A DNA stretch of 57,207 bases from Chthoniobacterales bacterium (GTDB lineage: Bacteria; Verrucomicrobiota; Verrucomicrobiia; Chthoniobacterales; JAATET01). The stretch is from assembly GCA_036569045.1 (NCBI GenBank), contig DATCRI010000034.1, positions 1-57,207 on the forward strand, given 5' to 3'. Position 1 is the first letter of the stretch. Each line of letters begins with the position of its first letter. The notes beneath the pieces are model-generated. The model had not been told where the DNA came from. It searched no databases and saw only the letters and a program-made list of their open reading frames with translations. A program made the position numbers and the translations under genes. Of this stretch, positions 43,113 through 52,799 are shown piece after piece.

Positions 43113-43415
43113 TCATCGGATCGGATTGTGAACGGTAACGAGTTTCGTGCCGTCGGGGAAGGTGGCCTCGGCCTGCACCTCGTGGATCATTTCCGGCACG
43201 CCCTCCATGACGTCCTCGCGCTTGAGGATCGTGGTGCCGTAGCTCATGAGGTCGGCCACGCTGCGGCCGTCGCGCGCGCCCTCGAAAATCTCGTAGGTGA
43301 TGATGGCGACGGACTCGGGGTAGTTGAGTTTGAGGCCGCGTTGCTGGCGGCGGCGGGCGAGGTCGGCGGCGACTACGACGAGGAGTTTTTCCTGTTCGCG
43401 CGGGCTCAGATGCAT
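43113..43415 (-). CDS. ureA: Urease subunit gamma
   Basis: This is the 100-residue gamma subunit of urease. From ATG 43415 it starts [20 protein letters not shown] and continues [40 protein letters not shown] and [27 protein letters not shown], all standard. An in-frame upstream start would overlap the end of urtE and is not expected. It follows urtE within 10 bases, so urea uptake and urease genes form one transcription unit. Confidence 0.97.
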   Translation of the reverse strand: MHLSPREQEKLLVVVAADLARRRQQRGLKLNYPESVAIITYEIFEGARDGRSVADLMSYGTTILKREDVMEGVPEMIHEVQAEATFPDGTKLVTVHNPIR

Positions 43416-43425
43416 GCGATGTAGA

Positions 43426-44385
43426 TCACACGGTGAGGTGGGTTTTGACAACTTCGTCCGTCAGGTCCGCGACGGTGCCATTCGCGACCACGGCGCCGCG
43501 GTCGAGGATGGCGAAGTTGTCGGCGAGTTCCTTGCAGAAATCGAGATACTGCTCGACGAGCAGGATGGTCATCGATTTCTCGCTGTGGAGCTGGGCGAGA
43601 GCGGTGGCGATCTCGTCGCCGAGCACGGTGCCCTCGTGTGGCCCCTGTTTGCGGACGTCGTCGAAGGTGGTGGAGAGTTTTTCGAACGCGGCGGAGTCCT
43701 TGTGCGAACCGACGCGGCGGAGGGCGTTGATCTCGTCGGCGAGCTGATCGAGGAGCTCGGGCTTCGGATAATCGATCTCGGCGCGGAGCTTCTTGAGCGT
43801 CTGCGCGGCCTCGGCGAGGAGGCCGGGCTCGTTGTGGTGGCCGCCACGGCGGAGGAGTTTGATGGCGTCGCCGATCTGGTCGATGATGTTCGGCTGGATT
43901 CCCTCGGTGGGCTCGTCGAGGAGGAGGAGCGACGGCTCCGTGAGCAGGGCACGCCCGATGGAGAGCTGCTGCTGCTGGCCGCCGGAGAGCATGCCCCCCT
44001 TGCGGGCGAGGAAGTCCTTGAGGATCGGGAAAAGCGCGTAAACGCGCTCGACGGCACGTTTCGGGTTCTTGCCCTGCGCGGTCGCGCCGATGAAGAGGTT
44101 CTCCTCGACGGTGAGGTGGGGGAAGATGCCGCGGCCCTGCGGAACGTAGCCGATGCCGGCCCGGGCGCGCATTTCTGCGGGGAGCCGGGAGATGTCCTCG
44201 CCGTTGAAGACGATGCGGCCGGCGTTGGGCCGGTGAATGCCGATGATGGATTTCAGCGTGGTCGTCTTGCCGACGCCGTTGCGACCCATGAGACAGAAGA
44301 CCTGATTCGTGGGGATGTCGAGGTCGACCCCGCGAAGGATCCGCGAGCCATCAAGGGAAACCTGGAGATTTTCAATCTTGAGCAT
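43426..44385 (-). CDS. urtE: Urea ABC transporter ATP-binding protein UrtE with internal insertion
   Basis: This is one of two ATPases of the high-affinity urea importer. Walker [10 protein letters not shown] (34-42), signature [13 protein letters not shown] and Walker [14 protein letters not shown] are intact, and the end reads [17 protein letters not shown]. The protein has 319 residues, against about 230 for usual UrtE. The excess is an insertion of roughly 85 residues (about 178-265, starting [13 protein letters not shown]), placed between the D-loop helix and the VEQY switch strand. The reading frame is continuous and its codon use looks ordinary, so this is a real domain insertion rather than a frameshift. 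Confidence 0.93.
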   Translation of the reverse strand: MLKIENLQVSLDGSRILRGVDLDIPTNQVFCLMGRNGVGKTTTLKSIIGIHRPNAGRIVFNGEDISRLPAEMRARAGIGYVPQGRGIFPHLTVEENLFIGATAQGKNPKRAVERVYALFPILKDFLARKGGMLSGGQQQQLSIGRALLTEPSLLLLDEPTEGIQPNIIDQIGDAIKLLRRGGHHNEPGLLAEAAQTLKKLRAEIDYPKPELLDQLADEINALRRVGSHKDSAAFEKLSTTFDDVRKQGPHEGTVLGDEIATALAQLHSEKSMTILLVEQYLDFCKELADNFAILDRGAVVANGTVADLTDEVVKTHLTV

Positions 44386-44389
44386 GGAA

Positions 44390-45142
44390 TCAGTGTTTCT
44401 TTTTGCGGCCGAGGTAGACTTCGATCACGCGTTCGTCGGCCTGGACTTCGTCGAGGGTGCCGTCGCAGAGGACGTGTCCCTGGTGGAGGACGGTGACCTT
44501 GCTGCCGAGCTGGCGGACGAAAACCATGTCGTGTTCGATGACGATGATGGTGTGCTTGCCGACGAGGCTGAGGAGGAGCTCGCCGGTCTTGGCGGTTTCC
44601 TCATCGGTCATGCCCGCGGCGGGCTCGTCGACGAGGAGGAGCTGGGCGTTTTGCGCGAGGAGCATGCCGATCTCGAGCCACTGCTTCTGGCCATGGGCGA
44701 GCGTGCCGGCCTTCACCTCGGCGCGGTCCTTGAGGCCGATGGTCTCGAGGACTTCGTAGATGCGCTCCTTCTGCGCGGGCTTCACCCGGCCGAAGATCGA
44801 GGGCCAGACGCCGCGGCTGCCTTCGAGGCCCATGAGGACGTTCTCGAAGACGGTGTGGTCGCTGTAGACGCTGGGTGTCTGGAATTTGCGGCCGATGCCG
44901 AGGCGGTAGATCTCGTATTCACGCAGCTTCGTGAGCGGAGTGCCCTGGTATTCGATCTTGCCGACATCCGGCCGGGTGCGGCCGGTGATGAGGTCGAGAA
45001 AGGTGCTCTTGCCAGCGCCGTTTGGGCCGATGATCGTGCGCATCTCCCCCTTATCGAGGTAGAAGTTGAGATCGTTGATCGCCTTGAAACCGTCGAAACT
45101 CTTGGTGACGCCTTCGGCGGTGAGCAGGAAGTCCTGGTTCAT
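44390..45142 (-). CDS. urtD: Urea ABC transporter ATP-binding protein UrtD
   Basis: This is the second ATPase of the urea importer, 250 residues. Walker A is GPNGAGKST, the Q-loop lies in [19 protein letters not shown], the signature is [17 protein letters not shown] (LSGGQ variant typical of UrtD), Walker B is [11 protein letters not shown], and the switch histidine is in IIVIEHDM. It belongs to the branched-chain amino acid (LivG-like) family. It lies 4 bases before urtE, and its start overlaps the end of urtC. Confidence 0.96.
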   Translation of the reverse strand: MNQDFLLTAEGVTKSFDGFKAINDLNFYLDKGEMRTIIGPNGAGKSTFLDLITGRTRPDVGKIEYQGTPLTKLREYEIYRLGIGRKFQTPSVYSDHTVFENVLMGLEGSRGVWPSIFGRVKPAQKERIYEVLETIGLKDRAEVKAGTLAHGQKQWLEIGMLLAQNAQLLLVDEPAAGMTDEETAKTGELLLSLVGKHTIIVIEHDMVFVRQLGSKVTVLHQGHVLCDGTLDEVQADERVIEVYLGRKKKH

Positions 45143-46284
45143 TTCGTTTCCTCCACGGGAGTGTTGGTGGGTGCGGGTGCGTCGGGTTCCCGGGAGTTCT
45201 TGTAGCGGCGCCAGATGTCCATCACCTGGCCGGGGATCCCAACGATGCCCTTCGGCATGAAGAGCACGACGATGACGAACATGCCGCCGAGGAAGATCGG
45301 CCAGTAGGCGGGGTAGGCCTGGCTGGCCCAGCTCTTGAGGGCGTTCACGACGATGGCGCCAACGACCGGGCCGAGCAGCGTGGCGCGGCCGCCGACGGCG
45401 ACCCAGACGACGGCTTCGAGGGATTTGGCGGGCTCCATCTGGCTGGGGTTGATGATGCCGACCTGCGGGACGTAAAGGGCACCCGCGACGCCGGCGATCA
45501 TTCCCGCGACGACGAACACGAAAAGTTTGAAATTCGCGGCCGCGTAGCCGGAGAAGAGCACGCGGTTTTCGCTGTCGCGAATGGCGCGCTGGACTTTTCC
45601 GAATTTCGTGAGCGTGAGCCAGCGGCAGAAGGCATAGACAACGACCAGGGCGACCGCCGAGGCGATGTAGAGCGCACGCTGGGTTTCCACGCTGCCGAGC
45701 TGCGCTCCGAAGAGCGTCTTGAAATCGGTGAAGCCGTTGTTGCCGCCGAGGGTGAGCTCGTTGCGGAAGAAGAGCAGGCAGGCTGCGTAGGTGAGCGCCT
45801 GGGTGAGGATCGAGAAATAGACGCCCTTGATGCGGGAGCGGAAGGCGAGGTAGCCGAAGATCAGCGCCACGAGGCCGGGCACCCAGAAGACGGCGCCGAT
45901 CGCGAACCAGACATTGTAGAATGGCTCCCAGTGGATCGGCAGCTTGTTGTAGCCGAGGAACACCATGAAGTCGGGCAGGTCGCTCTTGTATTGGCCCAGC
46001 TTGCCGATCATCAGCATGAGGTGCATGCCGAGGGCGTAGCCGCCGAGCGCAAAGAAGAGCATCTGGCCGAGGCTCAGCAGGCCGGTGTAGCCCCAGAGCA
46101 GGTCGATGCTCATCGCGACGATCGCGAGGCAGAGATACTGGCCCCAGAGGTTGATGTTGAAGTTGCTGACGTGCAGCGCGCTTCCGTCCGGCGTGAAGGC
46201 GTTGAGCGCCGGCACGATGAAGATGAGCACCGCGGCAAAGAGGGCCGCGATGAGGATTTCGATTTTGGAGACCTCGGATTTCAT
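45139..46284 (-). CDS. urtC: Urea ABC transporter permease UrtC
   Basis: This is one of the two membrane permeases (LivM-like), about 381 residues from ATG 46284; a TTG at 46299 is possible. Around ten membrane helices are present. The family segments [53 protein letters not shown] and [20 protein letters not shown] are intact. The C-terminus is a short polar Pro/Glu tail. It lies between urtB and urtD and forms the channel with UrtB. Confidence 0.95.
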   Translation of the reverse strand: MKSEVSKIEILIAALFAAVLIFIVPALNAFTPDGSALHVSNFNINLWGQYLCLAIVAMSIDLLWGYTGLLSLGQMLFFALGGYALGMHLMLMIGKLGQYKSDLPDFMVFLGYNKLPIHWEPFYNVWFAIGAVFWVPGLVALIFGYLAFRSRIKGVYFSILTQALTYAACLLFFRNELTLGGNNGFTDFKTLFGAQLGSVETQRALYIASAVALVVVYAFCRWLTLTKFGKVQRAIRDSENRVLFSGYAAANFKLFVFVVAGMIAGVAGALYVPQVGIINPSQMEPAKSLEAVVWVAVGGRATLLGPVVGAIVVNALKSWASQAYPAYWPIFLGGMFVIVVLFMPKGIVGIPGQVMDIWRRYKNSREPDAPAPTNTPVEETK

Positions 46285-46288
46285 CGGT

Positions 46289-48013
46289 TCAATTTTCAAG
46301 GCCGCGTCCCTTCGTGGCGAAGAGGCCGGATGGCTTCCACTGGAGGAAGAGGATGATGGCCACGAGCACGAGCACCTTGCCGATCACCGGGTTGCGGAGC
46401 AGCGTCTGAAGAATCTGGTCGGTGGTGCCGATGCCCAGCGCGGAGATGACCGTGCCGATGAGGTTGCCGACGCCGCCCACGACGACGACCATGAAGGAGT
46501 CGACGATGTAGGTCTGACCGGTGCTCGGGCCGATGTTGCCGATCTGCGAGAGGAACGCGCCAGCGAGGCCGGCGAGGCCGCAACCGAAGGCGAACGTGAG
46601 CATGTTGATCTTCTCGGTGCGGACGCCCATGCAGGAGGCCATGTTGCGATCCTGCATGACGGCGCGAATGAGCAGGCCGAGCGGCGTTTTTGCCAGCAGG
46701 AGCGAGGTTCCGATGACGATGACGATGGCGAAGCCGATCACGAACACGCGGTTGTAGTTCATGATGACGTCGCCGACCGAGAAGCTGCCGAGCAGCCAGG
46801 CGGGCGAGTAGACCGGCGCGTTCGCGGGGCCGAAGACGAGACGGAAGATCTGCTGGAGCACCAGGGAGACGCCCCAGGTCGCGAGGAGCGACTCGAGCGG
46901 GCGGCGGTAGAGGAACTGGATGACGCTGCGTTCGAGGAGCAGGCCGACCGCGGCGGCGCTGAAGAAGGCGACCGGCAGCGCGAAGAGGAAGTAGCTTTGA
47001 TACATGCCCGAGGCCGGGTCGAAGCCGAAGCCGGGGATTCGCAGCGTGAGGCCGAAGGGCGCGAGGGAAACGCCGTTGCTGAAGACGCATTGCGTGAGGT
47101 AGGTCGCGTAGCCGCCGACGACCATGATCTCGCCGTGGGCCATGTTGATGACGCCCATGAGGCCGAAGGTGATCGCGAGGCCGAGGGCGACGACGAGGAG
47201 CACGGACCCGAGGCTGACGCCGCGGAAGATCGTGCCGAAGAAGTCGACCCAGAAGAGGTGATTATCGATGGCGACGAGCGTGGACGTGGCCGCGGCCTTC
47301 ACGTCGGCGGGGGTGCCGGGGTTGTTCGCGATTGCGGTGACCATCGCCTTGCTGGGCACGGAAGTGGTCTTCTTGAGCTGCTTGAGCGCGGCGATTTTCG
47401 TCGCGGAATCGGGCGACGCCAGCTGCGTCATTGCAATGGCCTGGGTGATGGCGTCCTTCACGGAAGGATCGGTCTCGACGGCCATGCGAGCCTCGAGGAT
47501 CGGCAGGGAAGTGAGAGATTGCTTCATGCCGAGCTTGAGAATGGCGCCCTTGCGGGTGTCGGGACTTGGATCGGCGAGGGCGAAGAGATCGGTGGTCGCG
47601 CGGATGGCGCGGCGGAGTTTCGAACTGGTGTCGACGGGAGTGAGGGCGCTCTCCTGGAAGGTGAGGGCGGCGCCGGAGGCGTCCGTGAGCGGTTCGCCGG
47701 TGTCGATGCGGATGGCCTTGCCCTCCTTGAGCGTGAAGGCCGTTTTGGCGCCGTCGGGCGCGGTGAAAATGTATATGCCGCCACGTTGCCAGGCTTCGAG
47801 AAGATCCTTCAGAACGGGATCGGGCGTGGAGGCGAGTCTGGCGACGAGGTCGGGCTGGGCGCTCTCTTCCGCGACGATGGCGGCGGCGAGGCCCTGCCGG
47901 GCGGCCAACTCCGGCGCATCCGCTGCGCGGGTGGCGCTGAGCGAAGAAAGGCCAAGGAACAGGACGAGGACCGCCCGGGCTTGAATGTGGAATCGTTGGA
48001 ATCTCGCTTTCAT
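46289..48013 (-). CDS. urtB: Urea ABC transporter permease UrtB
   Basis: This is the second permease of the urea importer, 574 residues. A signal-like N-terminus ([21 protein letters not shown]) leads a periplasmic helical region of about 250 residues with HEAT-like repeats ([24 protein letters not shown]), which is a normal feature of UrtB. The LivH-like membrane part then starts near residue 265 ([30 protein letters not shown]) and ends with [17 protein letters not shown]. The segment [14 protein letters not shown] is the typical permease-ATPase contact loop. The stop overlaps the possible TTG start of urtC. Confidence 0.95.
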   Translation of the reverse strand: MKARFQRFHIQARAVLVLFLGLSSLSATRAADAPELAARQGLAAAIVAEESAQPDLVARLASTPDPVLKDLLEAWQRGGIYIFTAPDGAKTAFTLKEGKAIRIDTGEPLTDASGAALTFQESALTPVDTSSKLRRAIRATTDLFALADPSPDTRKGAILKLGMKQSLTSLPILEARMAVETDPSVKDAITQAIAMTQLASPDSATKIAALKQLKKTTSVPSKAMVTAIANNPGTPADVKAAATSTLVAIDNHLFWVDFFGTIFRGVSLGSVLLVVALGLAITFGLMGVINMAHGEIMVVGGYATYLTQCVFSNGVSLAPFGLTLRIPGFGFDPASGMYQSYFLFALPVAFFSAAAVGLLLERSVIQFLYRRPLESLLATWGVSLVLQQIFRLVFGPANAPVYSPAWLLGSFSVGDVIMNYNRVFVIGFAIVIVIGTSLLLAKTPLGLLIRAVMQDRNMASCMGVRTEKINMLTFAFGCGLAGLAGAFLSQIGNIGPSTGQTYIVDSFMVVVVGGVGNLIGTVISALGIGTTDQILQTLLRNPVIGKVLVLVAIILFLQWKPSGLFATKGRGLEN

Positions 48014-48104
48014 GATTTTGACTTTCGAGGAGGTGAGAGGAGCGAGAGAACCAGTCCCGCTCCTCCACCATGCCTAACCAGGAACCACCCTGGAAATTTG
48101 ACGG

Positions 48105-49376
48105 TTAGTTCTTGCCGAAGGTTCCCTTGAGGAAGGGCTCGGGGTAGACCTGCTTGAATTCCTCCACGATCTTGAACTGCCCGTCGGCCTTGGTTTCGCC
48201 GATGTAGACGTTCTTCTTCGTGTGGTGATTTTTTTCGACGGTGTTCAGGCCGTTCGGTCCTTCGAAGGTGATCTTGCCGGACTCGAGGACCTCGCGGACC
48301 TTGTCGACATCGAAGCTGCCGGCTTTTTCGACCGCGGCCTTCCAGAGGTAGACGCCGTCATAGGAGAGGACCATCGGGCTGCAGGTGACGCGGTTTTCCT
48401 TCTCGATGCCGGGGACGGTCGAGGTCTTCAGCCAGGCGAAGAAGTCGCTCTTGAATTTCGCGTTGGCGGGCGAGTCGATGCTCATGAAATAAGCCCAGCA
48501 GCCGAGCTGGCCGACGAGATCCTTGGCCGGGAGCGAGCGGAACTCGTCCTCGGAGAGGCTGAGGGAAGCAACGGGGCAGTCAGCCGCGGTGAGGCCGGCG
48601 CCGGCGAGTTCCTTGAAGAACGGGACGTTCGAGTCGCCGTTGATCGTGTTGATCACGCAGGCGTCGCCCGTGGCGGCGAACTGTTTGATCTCGGCGACGA
48701 TCTGCTGGTAGTCGGTGTGGCCGAAGGGCGTGTATTTGCCGGCGGAGATGACCTTGCCTGCCTCGTCCTTGCGGAGACCGCCGCCGATGTTCTCGATCGG
48801 GACGCCCTTGCTGAGGAGATACTCGAGGAGCACGAGGTTCGTGGTCTGCGGGTAAACGTAGTCGGTGCCGATGAGGTAGAACTTCTTGCGGCCGTCCTCG
48901 AGGAGGTAATCCACGGCGGGAATGGCCTGCTGGTTCACGGCTTCGGCGGTGTAGAAAATGTTCTTCGACATTTCCTCGCCCTCGTATTGCACTGGGTAGA
49001 AGAGGAGGCCGTTGTCTTTCTCGAAGACGGGCAGCACGGACTTGCGGCTGACCGAGGTCCAGCAGCCGAAGACGACGGCGACCTTGTCGACTTCGAGGAG
49101 CTGCTTGGCCTTTTCGGCGAAGAGCGGCCAGTTCGATGCGCCGTCGACGACGACGGGCTCGATCTTCTTGCCGAGCACGCCGCCCTTGGCGTTGATCTCG
49201 TCAAAGGCGAAAAGCAGGACGTCGCGCAGCGAGGTTTCGCTGATGGCCATGGTGCCGCTGAGCGAGTGGAGGACGCCGACTTTGACAGTGTCGTCGGCGG
49301 CGTGGAGCGGAGAGAGCGCTCCGACCGACAGGCCGACGCCGGCCGCGAGCGCACTGATGGATTTGAGGAGTTTCAT
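48105..49376 (-). CDS. urtA: Urea ABC transporter substrate-binding protein UrtA
   Basis: This is a periplasmic binding protein of 423 residues with a signal peptide ending near LHA-ADD. The mature protein shows the urea-binding family pattern: [54 protein letters not shown] and [12 protein letters not shown]. It feeds urea to UrtBC. It is separated from urtB by a 90-base spacer and from the upstream porin-like gene by a strong hairpin. This may set high expression of the binding protein relative to the transporter. Confidence 0.97.
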   Translation of the reverse strand: MKLLKSISALAAGVGLSVGALSPLHAADDTVKVGVLHSLSGTMAISETSLRDVLLFAFDEINAKGGVLGKKIEPVVVDGASNWPLFAEKAKQLLEVDKVAVVFGCWTSVSRKSVLPVFEKDNGLLFYPVQYEGEEMSKNIFYTAEAVNQQAIPAVDYLLEDGRKKFYLIGTDYVYPQTTNLVLLEYLLSKGVPIENIGGGLRKDEAGKVISAGKYTPFGHTDYQQIVAEIKQFAATGDACVINTINGDSNVPFFKELAGAGLTAADCPVASLSLSEDEFRSLPAKDLVGQLGCWAYFMSIDSPANAKFKSDFFAWLKTSTVPGIEKENRVTCSPMVLSYDGVYLWKAAVEKAGSFDVDKVREVLESGKITFEGPNGLNTVEKNHHTKKNVYIGETKADGQFKIVEEFKQVYPEPFLKGTFGKN

Positions 49377-49415
49377 GAGTTTGTTGGGACGGGGTCTTTG
49401 GTTGGTGGTTTGTCA

Positions 49416-49445
49416 GGGAGCGCCCGCCCGAAGACGGGCGCTCCC
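49416..49445 (-). terminator. Strong hairpin between porin-like gene and urtA
   Basis: GGGAGCGCCCG (49416-49426) and CGGGCGCTCCC (49435-49445) are exact 11-base inverted arms with an eight-base loop. It sits 13 bases after the porin-like stop and 39 bases before the urtA ATG. No T run follows in the operon direction, so partial termination or 3-prime protection of the porin mRNA is more likely than a full stop. Confidence 0.55.
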
Positions 49446-49458
49446 CGATGTGGTGAGG

Positions 49459-50289
49459 TTAGAAGGACAGTTTGATGCCGATGTTGCCGGTCACGAAGTT
49501 GTTGGCCGGGTTGCTCGGAAGGACGTAGTTGTTGGTGTTGTAGTAGGTGATGCCGCCGTGGAGCTCCCAGCTGCCCGGGAGGTAGGGGATCGGCACGCTG
49601 CCGTTCAGGCCGAGGGCCGTGTAGGCATAGCCACCGCCGGCGCCGTGGTAATACTTGGTGCAGAAGCCCATCGCCGCGGAGGGGGTGATGGTGAGCGGCC
49701 CGATCTTGATGTTGTAGCTGAGGTTCGGGACGAAGAACGTGCCGTTCTGGCCGCCGCCGCCTTCGGCCGCGCCGGGATCGAGACGGTTGTGGAAGGTGAT
49801 CGCCGGATTCAGGAACATGTTGTTCGAGTATTTCAGGATCACGTCGAGGATCTGCTCGGTCTGGCCGCCGTAGTTCCATGCCTGGTAGAGCACGGTGGCG
49901 GACAGGTCCTTGTAAGCATAGGATGCGCCAGTCCAGACATCGACTTCCTGGATCATGCCGCCGATGGACGAACGGGTGTTGTTATTGACGTCCCACCACG
50001 TGCCGACGACGAACGTCAGGCCGGGCACGGGAGTCGCCCAGGCCAGTTCCATGGACGGGTTGAAGACGCCTTTGTTCCAGTTCGTCCCTCCGCCCCAGAC
50101 GTCAGCGCCGTAGGAGATGAAGTGACTGTTCAGGTCGAAGGACATCCAGCCGCTGAAGGCAGGCTTTTCCTCGACTTCCACGACGACTTCCTTCTTCGCG
50201 GCCATCTCGGTCCCGGCCTGGCAGGGCGCGTGAACGAGAAGGGCGACGGCGGCAGTCGCGACGATGCTCGATGGCAATTTTCGTAACAT
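49459..50289 (-). CDS. Porin-like outer-membrane protein of the urea operon
   Basis: This is an exported 276-residue protein from ATG 50289 with a signal peptide (MLRKLPSSIVATAAVALLVHAPCQA). A short Glu/Lys/Val-rich linker (KKEVVVEVEEKPAF) precedes a chain of amphipathic beta strands (WMSFDLNSHFISYGADVWGG, LPGSWELHGGITYYN), and the protein ends with GNIGIKLSF, a C-terminal aromatic outer-membrane signal. It is the first gene of the long urt-ure run, so it may form the outer-membrane route for urea or amides. I do not recognise a named family. A candidate LytTR site lies about 120-155 bases upstream. Confidence 0.72.
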   Translation of the reverse strand: MLRKLPSSIVATAAVALLVHAPCQAGTEMAAKKEVVVEVEEKPAFSGWMSFDLNSHFISYGADVWGGGTNWNKGVFNPSMELAWATPVPGLTFVVGTWWDVNNNTRSSIGGMIQEVDVWTGASYAYKDLSATVLYQAWNYGGQTEQILDVILKYSNNMFLNPAITFHNRLDPGAAEGGGGQNGTFFVPNLSYNIKIGPLTITPSAAMGFCTKYYHGAGGGYAYTALGLNGSVPIPYLPGSWELHGGITYYNTNNYVLPSNPANNFVTGNIGIKLSF

Positions 50290-50406
50290 GGGTGTTGTTC
50301 CTTTGTTTGTTTGTTTTTTAAGGCATCCGCCCGTCGAAGGACCGGCGAATGACAAGGCGCGAACCCAGCACGAAATGCACCGCGACAGCGCTGCGAAGCA
50401 GTCTTG

Positions 50407-50445
50407 TCCGCGAACCGGGCAGACTATTCCGCGAATCGGGCAGAC
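50407..50445 (-). promoter_or_regulatory. 21-bp-period direct repeat, candidate LytTR operator
   Basis: TCCGCGAACCGGGCAGAC (50407-50424) and TCCGCGAATCGGGCAGAC (50428-50445) differ at one base and have a period of exactly 21 bases. LytTR regulators bind paired direct repeats with about this two-turn periodicity. The pair lies between the LytTR response-regulator gene and the urea operon, 118 bases or more before the first start codon of that operon. It is the likely control site of the urt-ure run; there is no experimental evidence. Confidence 0.6.
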
Positions 50446-50467
50446 GCTCCGACTCGCCGTGCCAACT

Positions 50468-51193
50468 TCATCCGCGCCGGAGGAGCGACTGCAGCCGGGA
50501 GCGAGCCGCGCGACGAATTTTGACCAGCTCCGGTCGCCCGTGGATCGTCAGGTGCGCGGAATCGCGCGAGCTGACTTTCATTTCCTCGAGGTGCTCGAGA
50601 TTGAGGATGAAGGAACGATCGAGGCGCACAAACTTCGTGTGGGCGAGCATGCCCTCCCACACGCCCATGGTGCGGTCGATGAGCAGAGCCTCGCCATCGA
50701 GCAGCCAGACGGTGCTGTAATTGCCATCGGCAACGATGTGCGTGATCTGCCGCACGAGCACGACGCGCAGGCCCTTGCTGGTGCGGAGGAAGACGCGGTC
50801 CTCCTCGCGCACGGCCTCCGGGGGGTGCTCGGCGTCGCTCACCCGCCGGCCGAGGCGACTGAGCGCGAGGGCGAGGCGATCCTCGAATACGGGTTTCAAC
50901 AGATAGTCGATCGCGTTCACCTCGAAGGCTCGCACGGCATATTGCTCATAGGCGGTGACGAAGATGATCTCCGGCACGTGGCTGATCCGCGAAAGCAGCT
51001 CGAAGCCCGACCCTTTCGGCATCTGGAGATCGAGGAAGAGCAGCGTGGGATGGAGCGCATGGCAGGCCTCGGCGGCCTGGGCGACATTCGCGGCCTCGCC
51101 GACAATCTCCACTTCGGGGTGCGCCTGGAGTAATTCCCGCAGGTGGCTCCGGGCGGGAGCCTCGTCATCGATCAGAATGGCGCGCCACATCAC
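50468..51193 (-). CDS. LytTR-family response regulator
   Basis: This is a 241-residue regulator: a receiver domain with acidic pocket IDDEAPARSHL and phosphoacceptor Asp55 (LLFLDLQMPKGSGFELL), a linker, and a C-terminal LytTR DNA-binding domain (RVFLRTSKGLRVVLVRQITHIVADGNYSTVWL, KFVRLDRSFILNLEHLEEM). Its start overlaps the stop of the sensor kinase gene (ATGA), making them a standard pair. Its position upstream of, and in the same direction as, the urea-uptake/urease run, plus the 21-base direct repeat in the gap, suggests it controls urea use. Confidence 0.95.
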   Translation of the reverse strand: MMWRAILIDDEAPARSHLRELLQAHPEVEIVGEAANVAQAAEACHALHPTLLFLDLQMPKGSGFELLSRISHVPEIIFVTAYEQYAVRAFEVNAIDYLLKPVFEDRLALALSRLGRRVSDAEHPPEAVREEDRVFLRTSKGLRVVLVRQITHIVADGNYSTVWLLDGEALLIDRTMGVWEGMLAHTKFVRLDRSFILNLEHLEEMKVSSRDSAHLTIHGRPELVKIRRAARSRLQSLLRRG

Positions 51194-52362
51194 GAGGGGT
51201 CCATGCGCTGGCGCAGTTCGTAATTCTGCAGCCGCACGTCGTAGTCGTGGTCCATCTGGATTTCCACGAGTGCGATGACCTCGCCGTTGCGTTCACCGAT
51301 CTCGAAGCGGTGCCGGTCCGGGTAGATGGATTCCAGCCGCCGGCGGAGGTTGTCGATGCCGCAGCCGGAGGCCTGGTTCTTCTGCCAGGGCTGCGGCTCG
51401 AGCCAGTGCCCGGAGTTGCAGACCTCGATGCGCAGCGCGTGGGGGCTCGTCTCCGCAGCGATACGCAGTCGCAGCGGCATCTCGCTGGTCTCGCGACCAT
51501 ACTTGATCGCGTTTTCGACGAGAGGCTGGACGATCACGCCGGGCACGCCGGCCGAGCGGGCCATCGGGCTGACGGCGAGTTCGAGCACGAGATCGCCTTC
51601 GAAGCGCGATTTTTCGACCTCGAGGTAGCTCGAGATGGCGTCGATCTCCGCGCCGAGCGAGACGAAACCCTCGTGGCGGCACGCCAGCGAGTAGCGCAGG
51701 TAGTCGGAGAGGCCCTTCACCAGCGCGGTGACCTTGGGATTCCCGCGGCCTTCGCTGAGGATGGTGTTGAAGGCATTGAAGAGGAAGTGGGGGTTCGTCT
51801 GCGAGCGGAGCATCTGCAGCTCTGCGTCGTGGCGCAGGCGCTCCGCGTCGACGAGCTGCCGCGTCTTTTCCCGGGTTTCGAGCAGGGCCTGGATCGAGAA
51901 ATACAATCCGCTCCACGCCACGAAGAGCAACGTGCGGAGGCAGAAGATGTAACCGGTGTAGTTTGCCTCGGACACGTGGAGAGCGTTCGCGCCGACGAAT
52001 TTCTCGACTTCGAGGAAAATCAGGGAGTCCAGCCCGGCGGCGAGGACGGAGATCGCGACCATCAGCGGTGCGAGCACCCATGCATCGAACCGCCGGATGT
52101 TCGTCCGCCGATAGATCTCGCGCAGGCCGATCGTGAGCAGAAAGCCGATGAACTCCTGCGTGAGGCCCATCCAAAGGCCTGTCGAGATCGAGGTGTAGTG
52201 ATAGAAATGGAGCGGGAGCGCCCAGATCGTCCATCCCGCGAATCCGAGAATCTGGAAGCGCCAGAATGGGGGCGTCCGGTCCAGAATGGCTCTCCGCAGG
52301 CTGCCTTTTCGCGGCTGCCAGTATTGAACGAGATCGCCGAAATAGGTGATGGGGAGGTTCAA
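51190..52362 (-). CDS. LytS/YehU-type membrane sensor histidine kinase
   Basis: This is a 390-residue sensor with about four to five N-terminal membrane helices (residues 36-165: FAGWTIWALPLHFYHY, FIGFLLTIGL, VLAPLMVAISVLAAGL, LRTLLFVAWSGLYFS). A short coiled linker leads to the His_kinase domain, whose phosphoacceptor is His192 in SQTNPHFLFNAFNTI. The ATPase part shows QPLVENAIKYG and a divergent G box (SGCGIDNLRRRLESIY). There is no separate extracellular sensor, so the ligand is probably sensed within the membrane. The stop overlaps the LytTR regulator start. Confidence 0.93.
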   Translation of the reverse strand: MNLPITYFGDLVQYWQPRKGSLRRAILDRTPPFWRFQILGFAGWTIWALPLHFYHYTSISTGLWMGLTQEFIGFLLTIGLREIYRRTNIRRFDAWVLAPLMVAISVLAAGLDSLIFLEVEKFVGANALHVSEANYTGYIFCLRTLLFVAWSGLYFSIQALLETREKTRQLVDAERLRHDAELQMLRSQTNPHFLFNAFNTILSEGRGNPKVTALVKGLSDYLRYSLACRHEGFVSLGAEIDAISSYLEVEKSRFEGDLVLELAVSPMARSAGVPGVIVQPLVENAIKYGRETSEMPLRLRIAAETSPHALRIEVCNSGHWLEPQPWQKNQASGCGIDNLRRRLESIYPDRHRFEIGERNGEVIALVEIQMDHDYDVRLQNYELRQRMDPS

Positions 52363-52419
52363 GATCGAAAATGCGTCCGGCGGAGGGGCCGCATGTTTCG
52401 TGCCTGATGAAATAAATTT

Positions 52420-52719
52420 TCAGCGCCCTCTGCCGCCCGCTTCGCCTTCGTCGATCCGGGCGGCGAGATCGAAGTCGAGATGCGTGACGCCGCCGCGACT
52501 GTGGGTGGCGAGCCGGAGCGTGACCTTGTTCCAGCGAATGTCCACGTCGGGATGATGATTCGCGGCCTCGGCCAGCGGGGTCACCCGATTCACGAACGCC
52601 ACCGCGGCGACGAAGTTCTCGAACGCGAACGTCCGCACGATTTCGGAGCCCTCGCGGCGCCAGTCCGGAACGCCGGGCAGGCGTCTGGCGATTTCATCCT
52701 CGGAAAGAAGGGCGGGCAC
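52420..52719 (-). CDS. phhB: Pterin-4a-carbinolamine dehydratase
   Basis: This is a 99-residue enzyme that recycles the pterin cofactor after aromatic amino acid hydroxylation. The catalytic region is complete: [49 protein letters not shown] with the HHPD histidines. Length is normal. No hydroxylase gene lies nearby, so the immediate substrate context is unknown. It is divergent from cysK across 80 bases. Confidence 0.92.
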   Translation of the reverse strand: MPALLSEDEIARRLPGVPDWRREGSEIVRTFAFENFVAAVAFVNRVTPLAEAANHHPDVDIRWNKVTLRLATHSRGGVTHLDFDLAARIDEGEAGGRGR

Positions 52720-52738
52720 GATCTCAGGGTAAAAGAAA

Positions 52739-52758
52739 CCCTTTGCCCGGGCAAGGGG
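52739..52758. promoter_or_regulatory. Near-perfect palindrome in the phhB-cysK gap
   Basis: CCCTTTGCCC and GGGCAAGGGG form a 20-base inverted repeat with a central perfect TTGCCCGGGCAA and one mismatched position. It lies 41 bases before the cysK ATG and 19 bases from the phhB start, so it could serve a regulator of either gene. The regulator is unknown. Confidence 0.35.
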
Positions 52759-52799
52759 CCTTGTGTAGCCTGCCGAGTTCCCAACCCCGCACTTTTCTC

